Position numbers and translations under genes: made by a program. The notes below the pieces were generated by a model. The model saw nothing but the letters and a program-made list of their open reading frames with translations. It was not told where the DNA came from and ran no database searches. This document shows, piece after piece, positions 1 to 11,600 of a DNA stretch of 64,000 nt (positions are counted from its first letter, which is position 1; each line of letters opens with the position of its first letter). Source of the stretch: Erythrocercus mccallii (taxonomy: Eukaryota; Chordata; Aves; Passeriformes; Dicruridae); contig VZRG01000763.1 in NCBI GenBank assembly GCA_013397435.1, forward strand, positions 186,001 through 250,000, given 5' to 3'.

Positions 1-828
1 ATACAACCACCTGCTGACACATTCCCCACAGTGGTCCTCTGACAGAGCACAGAGTATCAGCGCAGTAAAGAAGTGTCTAAAGTGTCTTGCTCATGCAGTG
101 CAAACTGGCTTCTTGCTTCTGGGATGTAATGCTCAGCATATCCCACCATCAGAGAGGGAACGTTCAGGCCCTCTATTCCACAGCACCACCACAGATGACT
201 GTGTCATTGTCTTTGTTCTCCAGGCTTGATACTCTGCCCAGCTTCAGCTTCTCCATCCAAAACTTGTTTTATTGCACTCAGGTCTCAGCACACACTGTTC
301 TCCGTCTTGCTGCAATACTGTTTTCCAGATACCCCCTCTATTGTTCTTCTCCATCCATTTCATAGCATCACTGCTGCTTGGCGTAGCCACTCATCTTGTG
401 GGGAAAAGGCTCATAAAGGCTCATAACCCTATAGCCTATACCAAACTGATAGCAAAGAGCTGCTTTACATTTGAAAGCAAGTGATAGTAGAGAGTTCTAT
501 ATAACTAGATTTGACCAGAAATCCAGAAACCTTAACTGGCACCTTTTTCTCAATTTTCTGCTTGCTCTGCCTTTTGTTTTTCAAGAGTGTGTGCTCTCAG
601 CGCTCACAGATTTTGGTAGTATAGTACCTAATAGCCCAAACCCAAATGCAGATTGTTCAAAGAAAGTATTCTCCCTAAATTACAGTAAGTGTGAAAAATG
701 ACAGCAATGAGCTGTAGATATCAAAGCAAAGGGCCAGGTGCTGAAAAGGCTAATTTACCTTAAAACACTCTGCCAGTTTTCACATCCAATGTTCATGGTA
801 GAGCCACGGCCAACACACAGGCAGGGCA
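1..828. other. LRRC10 upstream flank, no gene seen
   Basis: No exon, RNA gene or recognisable repeat was found. The open frames are short, unrelated to any family I know and lack splice context. A ten-base direct repeat (aaaggctcat) occurs twice near 405-426. From vertebrate gene order BEST3 would be expected further left, but nothing here can be assigned to it. Confidence 0.6.
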
Positions 829-905
829 ATCACAGAATGGGTTGGGTTGGAAGGAATCTTAAAGACCATGTAGTTTCAATCCCCCCTGCCCTAGGTAGGG
901 ACACA
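829..905 (-). mobile_element. CR1 LINE 3'-end fragment (minus orientation)
   Basis: The plus strand reads as the reverse complement of the avian CR1 3' end: an 'atcacagaatgg' start, then 'gggttggaagg', 'cttaaagacc' and a C-rich 'cccccctgccc' stretch. Only about 75 bp are recognisable, so it is a severely 5'-truncated and decayed copy, the usual form of CR1 in bird genomes. Confidence 0.8.
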
Positions 906-1232
906 TATGAGTCCCGAGGAAAGCTTGAAATAGCAGCAGCTCAACATGTCAAACTATGCAGAGGTTCCTGTACATGGGAATGCTACTAGAAATTAGAACT
1001 GAATAGCAAATTGGGTATTGATGAGAGGAAATCAGTTTACACTGTCACATCTAAATAGCCATAGCTTTTCAAAATCGGACTTACTTCACTCATAACGTGA
1101 GAATCTCGATGGAATTAAATCCATGGGAGTTCTTGACAGTTTTTGGTACAGACACGGGAACTGCAGTAGCACAGTTGGAAAGCGGATGGAGAACAACCTT
1201 GGCAATTTGTGATAGCACATTACATTGGGATT

Positions 1233-1309
1233 CAGACAAGAAGTAAAACATAATGTCATGAAAAAGGCCCCTACAGACAAGAAGTAAAATGTAATGAAAA
1301 AGCCCCTAC
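1233..1309. repeat. Diverged tandem duplication, unit about 41 bp
   Basis: The block starting 'cagacaagaagtaaaa' at 1233 recurs at 1274. Each copy is followed by a similar 'aatg..atgaaaaag.cccctaca' segment; the second copy has small deletions. There are two copies only, with no coding meaning. Confidence 0.75.
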
Positions 1310-1674
1310 ACAGTCAAGAGTGCCAGAGGCTACAACAAATACCATTAAATTAGGAACATAAACAGTAGAACCGCTCAAGATAGCAGTTTGCCAAGGATTT
1401 GTGTTAAAGCTTTAAGTACTGGGTGGCAAGTTACACTCTGAAATCCAAGCATTTGGCACCTTTCAAAATACATCCCTGAAAGTGCCACTCGTCCTGAAAG
1501 TCCGTCAAGTCTTGACAGGTATTTTAAACAACAATTTGATTATATCTGACATTTCTGCTGCAAGTTTCATGAAAGTTAAACATCTGAGCTTAAAACTGTG
1601 GTCTGCTGTTCCCAAGCCCATCCTTGCTGCCTGCATTGGCTACACAGAGCTACACAGCACAGCTGCAGCAAGAG

Positions 1675-1722
1675 GTGACCCTAATTTTGTTTGAGCATTG
1701 GCATGACCCTAATTTTGTTTGA
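1675..1722. repeat. Short tandem duplication
   Basis: The 20-mer 'tgaccctaattttgtttgag' occurs twice, about 27 bp apart. It looks like a local slippage duplication. Confidence 0.75.
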
Positions 1723-1768
1723 GGCAAAATCAGAGAACATTTACAGTGTGCAAGAAGGAATGTTTATG

Positions 1769-1960
1769 TGGGGGGGTGGGGTGAGCAAGTGGGAGTGTTG
1801 GTGAGAGAGAGAGACCTGGGCCCTGAGTCGCCCTGTCTATAATCCCCGTCACCAAACACTCATTCAGTTATCAGAAACATTTCAGAGCCCTTGAGATTAA
1901 TGGCTGGTGCCATGTAAACAGAGCCTTATATTGGGAAGAACGAGTTACCAACAGGCCAGT
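1769..1960 (+). promoter_or_regulatory. LRRC10: Candidate LRRC10 proximal promoter
   Basis: The region just upstream of the LRRC10 start holds an NKX2-5-like core (gcaagtg, 1785-1791), a short GA run (about 1801-1815), a GATA motif on the minus strand (ttatca, 1868-1873) and an AT-rich CArG/TATA-like box (ccttatattgg, 1924-1934). The box would place transcription start about 70-80 nt before the ATG. Established knowledge: cardiac expression of mammalian LRRC10 depends on NKX2-5 and GATA4. The assignment here rests on motif matches and position only. Confidence 0.4.
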
Positions 1961-2028
1961 GTGCAGCAGAAGACCAAGGCAGGCTCTCGTCCCTCGCAGT
2001 CCCAGTCATCCAAAAACAAAACCCCGAG

Positions 2029-2865
2029 ATGGGCAACAGTCTGAAAGCCATACTTGCTTTTGTGCCCTCTAACAAGTGCCAGAAGTATCTTCTAGAAGAC
2101 CTAGAAGAGATGCCAGTGGATAAAATGGTCGATCTGAGTGGCAGGCAGATGAGATGGCTGCCTGTGCACATTTGCTCTTTTAGGGAACTGGTTAAGCTGT
2201 ACCTGAGTGACAACAACCTGAACCACCTGCCCCCCGAGCTGGAGCAGCTGCAAAACCTGCAAATCTTGGCACTGGACTTCAACAACTTCAAAGCACTGCC
2301 CCTAGTTGTGTGCACACTGAAGCAGCTGTGCATCCTCTACCTGGGCAACAACAAGCTCTGCAGCCTGCCCCTTGAGCTCCGACTCCTGCAGAACCTCAAG
2401 ACCCTCTGGATCGAGTCCAACTGCCTGCAGTACCTGCCCGAAGTGGTGTGCGAGCTCAGCCTGCTCAAGACCTTGCACGCTGGCTCCAACGCCCTGCGCA
2501 CCCTCCCTCCACAGCTGCAGCGCCTGCAGGAGCTGCGCACCATCTGGCTGTCAGGAAACCTGCTCTCCGAGTTCCCTCCCGTGCTCCTGGACATGCCCTT
2601 CCTCGAGGTGATCGACGTGGATCGCAATTCCATCCAGTTCTTCCCCAGCCTTGCTCACCTCCCCGGCCTGAAGCTGGTGATCTACGACCACAACCCCTGC
2701 AGGAATGCACCCAAAGTGGCCAAAGGGGTGCGCAGGGTGGGCAGATGGTCAGAGGAGACCCCCGAGCCCCGCAAGCGATCGGGGGCGGTGATAGAAATCA
2801 CACTCGACCAGAAACCATTGCTACCTCCTGCCACCAAGACCGAGCCAGAAGCCGAGCCCTGCTGA
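2029..2865 (+). CDS. LRRC10: Leucine-rich repeat-containing protein 10
   Basis: A complete single-exon gene of 278 residues plus TGA; the mammalian orthologue is about 277 residues and also intronless. The start at 2029 has G at -3 and G at +4, and begins MGNS, the expected LRRC10 N-terminus. Seven leucine-rich repeats with the LxxLxLxxNxL pattern are visible, with cores near residues 54-64, 77-87, 100-110, 123-133, 146-156, 169-179 and 192-202. A basic stretch (about 231-251) and an acidic, proline-rich C-terminus follow. The family is almost heart-restricted; it sits at the Z-disc and T-tubule region of cardiomyocytes and has been linked to actin binding, L-type calcium channel regulation and dilated cardiomyopathy. 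It is convergent with CCT2, as in other vertebrates. Codon third positions become strongly GC-rich after about 2200. The assignment is very secure. Confidence 0.97.
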   Translation: MGNSLKAILAFVPSNKCQKYLLEDLEEMPVDKMVDLSGRQMRWLPVHICSFRELVKLYLSDNNLNHLPPELEQLQNLQILALDFNNFKALPLVVCTLKQLCILYLGNNKLCSLPLELRLLQNLKTLWIESNCLQYLPEVVCELSLLKTLHAGSNALRTLPPQLQRLQELRTIWLSGNLLSEFPPVLLDMPFLEVIDVDRNSIQFFPSLAHLPGLKLVIYDHNPCRNAPKVAKGVRRVGRWSEETPEPRKRSGAVIEITLDQKPLLPPATKTEPEAEPC

Positions 2866-3680
2866 TGCTCAGCTGCCCCTTTTGGCCAAGGTGGCAGCAC
2901 ACTCCCAAGCACTGCCCAACGTCTACCTCTCCCTTGCTTGCTACTGTCCAGGGAGCACCACACCACCTGGCAGCTGTCAGGAGTATGTGCACCAACTTGG
3001 AGATAATGTGACAGCAAAACTCTTGTACAGACACCCGTCTTTGTGCAGCACCCAGCACTCTGCCTTGAACAGACTTCTTCCCTCTCCCGCTCCTCCCATG
3101 CTGGGACCACACAGTTCACAAGAGATGAAGACTCAGTTTAGATGTTTGCCATGGGTGGATTGCATGAAGCATATATGGACTTGCTGCTCCTCACCCATGG
3201 GCTCACTGTTCTCCCTTCCACCTTGCTGAGGTGTCCCAGCTCAGCTGGAAGCCACTGTTCAAGGTGATCACTGTGGAGACCCATAGCTCTAAAGCAACCC
3301 ACAGCATTGGTCTCAAAACTACTTATCTGAAACACAGCAACACCTTGAAGTTTTCCCTGTCTGCAGAGTGGAAAGTGGTAGCAGAGTCCCAGCTGCACTA
3401 TCAAGGAAACAGCACATATGTACAGGGGGCTCTCCTCTGTCTTCCTCCAAAATTTGTGACAACAGTTTCCTTACTGCCAAGCAGCATTCAAATGATGGTG
3501 AGGAAAGCTGTGTGCTTTGCTGCTGGGTTTTGTTACTGACAACTCTGCCTCTAAGGGCAGCTGTGCAGGACAAGTTTTCATGCAGGAGCAAAGAAGAAAA
3601 TCAAAGCCTGACCAAAAAGGAAAAGCCACAAGAGCTGCAAAGGTAAACTCGCATGAATAAATTCCAGGGCTGTGAGCTGT
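2866..3680 (+). other. LRRC10: LRRC10 3' UTR (probable)
   Basis: Non-coding sequence after the LRRC10 stop. The first good polyadenylation hexamer is AATAAA at 3656-3661, giving a 3' UTR of about 0.8 kb. A second AATAAA at 4134-4139 could extend it. The short open frames on both strands are not family-like. Confidence 0.55.
3656..3661 (+). terminator. LRRC10: Candidate LRRC10 poly(A) signal (proximal)
   Basis: Canonical AATAAA, followed about 15-25 nt later by a G/T-containing stretch (gggctgtgagctgt). The choice between this and the distal signal needs transcript 3' ends. Confidence 0.5.
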
Positions 3681-4133
3681 CACTATAGGCTTGCACATAA
3701 TCTGATGAGGCAAACTTTACTCAGATGATTTCAGCTGGGTATTTTTCAAGCTTGCAAGTTGGGCCAGTTCAGATCCCCTTAAAAATGCATCTTTTTTTTA
3801 AGCTTTGCTTTGAGTAACAGGAATCTGGTTTAAAGTGACATTTTAGACTCCATAGCATGGATTTATTAGGTGCCAGCTTTTTTAACAAGGGTGGAGAGCC
3901 CTTGGTGGCCCACTCTTCAAATAGAACTGTCTCACCAGCGCAGCATGCAGAAGTGGCAGTTGACTTCCCAGAAAAGGTTTGATTCCAAGCCAGTTTGTGA
4001 CTGCTTAATGTCATCTACATGCTTGAAAAATTATCTGGAAATATATAGACTCTGCTAGCACTTGTTGTCTTGTTAAATGAAGTACAGATTTGCATCTCGT
4101 TGGCACCCATGTAGTGTGCTACTAGTCAAATTA

Positions 4134-4139
4134 AATAAA
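4134..4139 (+). terminator. LRRC10: Candidate LRRC10 poly(A) signal (distal)
   Basis: Canonical AATAAA within 'ttaaataaaagtatac'. It is an alternative end for LRRC10 transcripts. Confidence 0.35.
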
Positions 4140-4159
4140 AGTATACTAGCGTCATGCCA

Positions 4160-5370
4160 AGTTAAAAAATCCTTCTTTGGAATTAACAGAAAATTCTTTA
4201 TCTAGTCTTGTTCCAACAATTTCTTCCTACAAAAAGGAAGGCAGGACATGAGTTGGGGTGCTATTTTAATATCCAAGGTCAATGTTTTATATCCCACAGA
4301 ACTGAGCTGGTCCTGTATTTATCTGAGGGGATGAGGAAGAGTGTGATTGCACTGGCTTATCAATGGTTTGTCAATGGTTTGCGTTTCACTCAGCCCTCTC
4401 CACACAGTACTGTCTCTTCTGGAGAGCTGAAGAGTCTCTGTCAAGAGTTAAGGGGATAATTCTGGAAGCAGATTCCCTTCATTTTAAGAAACCTAAGGGA
4501 CAAAAATGCTTGCACACATACTTGGTCTTTCAGCTTAATCCTTCTGCTTTGGCAGACTTTGCCCTGGTGTTTGCCAGGTGCTGTATTACACTTGCAAGGG
4601 CCAGAAGGGTCACAAGGCCTAGTGGACACCATTCTGGGTCCCCACACAGACAGGGCCCCTGCTTGTCTGTGCTTACAGTCATCACAGATCTGCATGCAGA
4701 TTACTGCAGGCATCACAGGCTTCCCTCCAACCTAGGCACTAAGAAAACAGTCCAGTCAAGAAACATGTTGCCTTTGCAGCAGCTACTAAAATAGAAAAGT
4801 CAATATAAAGAGAGGATACAACAGACATGAAAGGGGTGGGGCAGAGAGGGCAGGAAGTGAATGTTATGGAGCCTGGCAGATTTTCTGCTAAGTACCCTCG
4901 ATTTAAGTGTTTGTAAAGTCAGCCCAGTACATTATAGATCACCACTCTGACTGGTCCAGAATGTTGCTCTCTCTCCCAGACTACATGTTCCTCTCAACTC
5001 CCTTCAGCAGAATGCAAAATTTTTGCTGTAAAAAGCTGTAAGATCACTTAGTTGTAGTTCTGGGCATTGACTGAGGTTCTTCCTCCACTCTCTCTCCTAC
5101 ACCATTAAAACAAACAAACAAAAAAAAAAGAGTAATATCTCCAGTATCACTAGAAAAAGATACCATCTAACTTCAAAGCCTATTTCTAGGACCCCAACTC
5201 AAAACCTATGCAGCCACGACTGGAATAAACTACTTATACTAACAGAGCAGATCATCATGAACCAGCATGCCATGAGGGCTCAGTCACTCCCTGAAGCAGC
5301 TGAAGCCCAAGGATGTGCACCACAGCTGCCCTAATGGATCTGCCCTTTCTGGTTCTACAGAAAAAAATAC
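4160..5370. other. LRRC10-CCT2 intergenic, no gene seen
   Basis: The space between two convergent genes. I see no exon with splice sites, no RNA gene and no recognisable transposon, only short A-rich runs near 5107-5130. Confidence 0.6.
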
Positions 5371-5374
5371 AAGT

Positions 5375-5646
5375 TTGGGGAATCTGAATTTTTTTTATTT
5401 GTGTATTTTAAGTGGAACTTGGATGGAACAGAAGGAATAGGGGTGTGTAAAACCCCTGGTTTATACACCCCTGAAAGTGAATTCTTCCCCACAACACATA
5501 CAAGCTCCAGTAAGTAAAAGCCAACTGAAGACAGCGCCATTGATGGAGATCTGTCTGTCTTAAGCTTCTGTTCCACAAAAACTAGACCATTAAAAAAATT
5601 ACTAGGTGAGATCTGGTCCACACATCCTCAGGTACTGAAGAAAAAT
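5375..5646 (-). other. CCT2: CCT2 3' UTR
   Basis: Sequence between the CCT2 stop codon and the region just past AATAAA at 5394-5399. The exact cleavage site is not fixed by sequence. Confidence 0.7.
5394..5399 (-). terminator. CCT2: CCT2 poly(A) signal
   Basis: The plus-strand tttatt reads AATAAA on the minus strand, about 250 nt beyond the CCT2 stop at 5647-5649. That gives a 3' UTR of roughly 270 nt, a plausible size for this gene. Confidence 0.75.
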
Positions 5647-5677
5647 TTAACAGGGGCGATGGTCTGGTACACGTTTC
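5647..5677 (-). CDS. CCT2: CCT2 exon 16 (last coding exon)
   Basis: Acceptor ttctccccag, then the end of a split Arg codon and KRVPDHRPC followed by TAA (5647-5649). It contributes 31 coding nt, too short to show up as an open frame on its own. Confidence 0.93.
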
Positions 5678-8600
5678 CTGGGGAGAAAAAGAAAAAATCA
5701 GAAAATTCTGATGTCCACCAGCCCCTCCTCACCCACCCTTTATTTTTAATGTTTAGTTAGTATTTTGTGTTCAGTGACAGCTTTATCTCACAGCACAAAA
5801 AACAGTACCACTTCAAAGCTAACACAGCACCCAGGACCATGCTAAAAAAAAAATCTTAGTGATTTAAAAAGCAGTGAAAACTACCTGGTAGCAGGCACCC
5901 AGGGGATAAGCTGCCTATCAGCAGCAATCCTTCTCAAACCTTTTAACAAAACACGTTCCTGTTTTACCTGCAGATTCTATCTCAGAAGCAGCTAGACATT
6001 TCACTACAATTCTTGCCAGAAGAAAAAAAAAAAAGCAGGATCCCTTACATTTTGGTCCGCCACTTATGCAGATGTTTAGTGGTGACCTGAGATTAACTAG
6101 GCATTAGTCAGGCACAGCAAATTAAGTTTGCTGATGGCTCTAAAGGCCTGATGATACTGGTAATGGAATTATCTAATATGAACATCAGCATGTCACGTGT
6201 CAGGTTCCCTTTCAAGTAAAGCATTTTTAGAACAAGACTTTTCTGCACCCTTACTCTTCCACAGATGGAGGTTTACTCTACACCACTGTGATTGACTATG
6301 CAGATACTCTGATCATACCTTGGTGCTGCTTTAATGATGTCATCTACACGAAGAATCATTTCTGCTGCTTCAGCTGCACTCAGCAAAACTTGTCTCTTGA
6401 CCTGGAAACTTTCTGTTACTCCCAAAAGTGACATGTCCCCAATGACACCCTCTTTCATATCTGGAAGAGGAAATACATTAAGAGGTGGGTTTTTGTAACT
6501 CAGCATTTTTTTAAGGGAATTACAAGAAGCTGAGAGCATAGTAACTTACCTGCTCAAATGAACTATACTGACAGTTAGGGAAGTATTAAATAAAGTCTTC
6601 TACCTCAAGACGCCTGATTTAAGCCTAAAGTTGCAATTACATACAAACAATTAATGAAAAAAACTTTATACACTCTGATGAGCAGAAAAGATCCCAACAG
6701 GACTCTCAGCGCCATGTCCTCAGGTATATTAACTTCAGAGTTCTCCACAACTCTGTGGTTGTTGTTTGGCTGGGGTTTTGGGGGGGAGTGGGGTTGTGGG
6801 GAAGGGACAAAGGGAAGGATGTTTGGTTCTTCTGGGTTTTTATCTGGTTGCTGTTTTTAAAACAATGTTTTTCTTTTTAAGCTTCTTATTACTAGACTCA
6901 GTGTAAGGAAAGTGAGGAAAGTGGTTTTTAGAGGTGGAAACCATCCACTTAAGAAACAAAGGTTTTCACTCTACTGTCAAAAGCCTGGTAGAACAGAAAT
7001 GTAGTGCTGTACACCCAAGTTCTATGCAAAGCAAAGAAATCAACATACTCAGTTCTCCCTGCTGAATATATGTGACAGACATATATGAACAACTTTAATG
7101 AGCCTAACGGACCTGCCAAACAGCAATTCAAACACACAAGTGAAACTGATCCCCTTACCCAGTCCATAAGTAGTCTTCCCTTCACTATGAGCAGCTCTGA
7201 GCTGAGCAACCAAATCTGCACTGTCATAGCCAGCATTATCAGCTATTATTGTTGGGATCTGAGGAGATAAACACAGGTTGTTTTTAATTAATACAGGGAT
7301 TGATTGCTAGTAAACATGAAACATACTTTGATGTTATTAGTTTACAACTGAATTTCAAGAAGATGCTTCAGAAACATGGCAGATGATCTATTACTGTGAT
7401 AAGGAAAAAGTAAAAAACCCAGACTATCTTTCTAAGAATTTCAAGACCCTGTTGTAAGAAAGTATCTAAGAGGACAGAAACATGTTAGAAGATTTGTCAG
7501 TTCATTTTACATGGACAGAAGAAAAAAAAGAACCTTGTCTTTTATAATTTCAGACTACAACTGGAGAAATGTTTTAATTTAAAAAGCCCAAGCCTGCTGG
7601 TAAGCATTAACTACCTGATCATTCTGTTCAATATTTCTGTGACAGCAGCGCAAACTTGCACGTGCTGACTGAAGAGGTAATGCCAAGTGTTACTATGCTC
7701 TTAAATTTCATTTTCTTGGGAGAAAGGTTTCCCCTAATTTAAACTGCAGAAAGTCAGGGTTTTTTTCTCAACTGACAGCCTGTTAGCACAAGTCTATTAA
7801 TGTTTCTTGTGACACTAGGATGCACACTTCCTACTAAGATGCAATCTCCAATGCAAGACTAGAAACTTGTAGATAGTACTAGAGTATGAATACACCCAAA
7901 CAGCACTACAGCATCAATGGAACAGAAGGGTTGCTCTTTTCTAAATCAGTTGTCAACTACGTAAGGTGACATTTTTATGTACTACTTCTGCAGCACTTTC
8001 AACTAGCAGGTAAGGTGAGCAAGAACCAATTACAGTCTGGCTAGGATATGAACATACACAATTCCATTACATGCAGAATTATTAAAACACCAGTACTTTT
8101 TTCCTAAGACAAAAAAAAATTTCCCCTTTGTTTATTCACGATGTGTTGCTAAACTTCACTTTTTTACTTTGGACAACCAAAACTTTCAAAGTGAAGCAAA
8201 TATCTGATGTCACAAATTAGTAAACTTCATGAAACTTTCTCTCTTAATCCAGCGATCTGAGTAAATAAACCTACCATTCGTAAAGCCTTAGCAAAGGACT
8301 CCATTGCAACAGACTCTTTGCCAGGTGTTCTGACAGCAAGTTCTGCAACAGCATTAGCCATCAGCATCTCTGAACAACCTATTCATTGAAGACATACAGA
8401 TGTTACATATCTGATATTCAGGAATACAAAATGTGTGACATGTACAAAGAATGTGATATTCACCTCCACCATACACAGTTCTTGTGTCCTTCACTGTCTG
8501 GGCCAGGACACAGAGAGCATCATGCAAAGACCTCTCTGCTTCATCTAGAATCTGCTGTGTGGCTCCACGCAAAACTATTGTGCAAGCTTCACCTAGAAAG

Positions 8601-11600
8601 CGCAAACATAAAAGGATTAAAAAGAGAAACCAGGACACAAAAATGGGCTATCACAAAGCGTTTACAATGGTTTTGCTATCACTGCAGTCAAGTTTTGTAT
8701 TACTTAATTTTGGAAGCAAAAGAAAGATGATATTTCAAAGACAGAATGAAGTTATGTGCTATTGCTTTGGTTCCACAACACCTTATTTAATTTAACAAAA
8801 ACTTAATATTGCCTCAAAACTCCTTGAAAAATTAGAAATTGGCATTTACTAGAACAAGCTCTCAAGTTCTTAAAGCATGACATACTGCTACTTTTCTTGT
8901 CAGCTCAATTTGCCAAAGAAGAAACCTTGGTTCCCATGCTTAAAAATGATTACATGTTCATTTACTTAATACGAAACACCCAGAGTTTCAACCATGAAAC
9001 TGTGCACGATTTTTACTGAAAAGCAAGGCTTTAATAAAAACAGTTACATAAATCATTGCGGAACTCCTATGCCTCGCTGGAAACTGAACAGCATTAGCAG
9101 AGGGTTAACACAAACGTTATAATACACCATTAGTGATAAAACACTTACCCATTGCTACTCCAGAGAAATGAATGAGTTTATCTTCTCCAATCATGACTTC
9201 TTCAATAAGCTTGCAGCTTCCTAGTTTTACTAGCTCAGGGTGATCAAAGGTTGATGCAATTTCACCACCTACAAGTGTAAGATCATAAAGAAATTAGAGC
9301 TCACAATGAAAGCAACCTTTCAGGCAAGGTCTACCAAGGGGGGTGAGGGTGTTATGTGTGATAAAAACCATCTTCATAATTGCCCCAAATGAATTTAAAT
9401 TAACAATACTGATAAGCTAAGACTTTCTCATGTCAGCATGTGACCAGAAACCTTTAACCAATGCTGATAATCCTTAAAACATCAGTATTTTGTTTCAAAT
9501 CACGAGGACTAAAATGCTTGTGAGTTGTGTCTGATAAAAGAATAAATATTCATCTTTGCTAGCATTAAAATGTCAGTATGTTTCAAGTTTTCACAGTATT
9601 TACTGATTAAGTATTTATAAAATACTAATGAAGTCTCTTAGGCTTTAAAACTATTCATTTTGCCTGCCTGATGATTGCTGAGAACCAGGCCACTTCTCCT
9701 GCTTCAGAAGTCTCATTCCATGCTGTAGCAGCAATACTGTGCATGATCTGTAAAGTGCCATATCATAAACAAAACAAGCGTTACAAAGACCAAAATGTCT
9801 TTGAACACGACATCGTTCTAGTTCTTTCCTCTTCCTATTAGAAAATGCTTTACAGGTATGCATTCCCAATGCATGCTCAACTATCCACAGTAGCTTGCAG
9901 CACTGTGTAGTTGTAGCACTACAAGGAAAACCAAGACTTGTAGCAGAGAGATTGTGTATATTTAAAAACTTGTCCTTTTTTCAGCTATACTATTCGAGCC
10001 AGTGTAGTCTGATAAGGCCCATTTGCTCTGCATAGAAAATTTGTTTTGCATTTGTTCTGGAGTGTAAGCAATGTTCCTCCCAGTCAAGCACTTGCCTGTG
10101 TCAGTGTGCCTACTGACAGTTATACACAACTGCTACTTCAGTTTTGCTAAGATAAACAAGTCAGTGTCTTTTCCTTTTTCCTGCAAAACAAATTCATCCT
10201 CCTGATCACTTTCAAAATCAGCTATAATGTCCCAGTTACCTATCTCTGACTTCAACAAAGAGATTTATCTGTAGCATTCTAGAGGTTTCATTTTCTTTAG
10301 TTACTAGAATCACATTTATGATGACCATTACTCAAAATATCCAGGTTGTTCATGTCACTTGAGGTCCACCACCAGTCATTTTTAACAAAGCATGACTCTT
10401 TAGTCTTTTCTATCATTACAATCAAACAACAGTAATTTAGAACCAAATGTTATTATCACAGAATCAAGAACTGTTAGTATTAACTTCTGGAGTTATTCTT
10501 TCTGTTGCTAAGTTTCATCTTTTCCTTAGAAAACAAACATTTTAAAATTTTATCAAGCAGGAACTTAATTGAAATTATTTTTAAAATATGAGAGAAAATT
10601 AGTAACTGGCACTAACTTGCTAAATTATATCCTGTGTTTTGCATTATGATCCTTTATTCACAAATGCTGGAGAAAAAGAAGTATGTTTAAGTAAGTTTGA
10701 TGTTTACTAATGATCAAACAAATAATGTGCCCCTCCAAGTTTCATACAAGATACTCTACACACCTGTGACAAGAGCCAGACGTTCTACACCAGCAAAGTC
10801 TGCATGTTCAATAGCCATGACACCAGCAGCTCCAAAGAGATGTTCAGGGTAGTTGTAGATCAGCTGTCTAAAAATAAAACACACCTCACCTCACACACAG
10901 AACTTTGAAAATAACACAGTAACAAAACCCACCAGATTCTCAGTAGCATGAACACAGGACAGATTTCTGAAAGCTACTAAAGCAGTCAGTGTATGAGGCA
11001 CCTGCCACATATGGAATGTTACACAACACAGAAGCAAATGCAGAAAAACATGCAAAGCTAAGGAAAAAAAAATCAAACTATGGTGCTTTTTGAAATACCC
11101 TTTTTCTGAAGAAATACTATCACACTAAGCCCAGGCAGCCATATGCTTTAAGGTCTAAGTCCTTTGATACTAAGTGTCTGCTGGACACTTAACTGCCTAT
11201 TCTAGCAGAGTGAACTAGAACAAAATGGGAAGTAATGTAACTCGCCCGTTTTCCCAAGAAACACATACCTGTTAATAAAGCAATTTATTCCATGTTTAAG
11301 AATACGATCCACTTTCTCTTTCATTTTTTCTTTTTCTGCCTGTTCTATTTCTGCCACTTTTGCTGTGGAATCCACTCGGACACGAGAGCCAAAAATCTAA
11401 ATCAAAGAAAAGAGAGGTCAGTCTCAAAATTCCATTTACAAAAACACAGTTTCTCAACAGTAGTTCTGTCACATACCTTAATCTTGTCTGTATCCATACC
11501 AGTATTTGCAATAAGAATCTTTGCATTTTCAATTCTTTTTGGCTGATTTACACCAATCTTCTTGTCAAGTAAAAAGCCTGTAGTAACAGAAAGGTCTTGT

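Noticed and set aside
2448..3119. Overlapping open frames in and after LRRC10 on both strands
   Set aside because: They are frame shadows of the GC-rich LRRC10 coding sequence and its 3' UTR.
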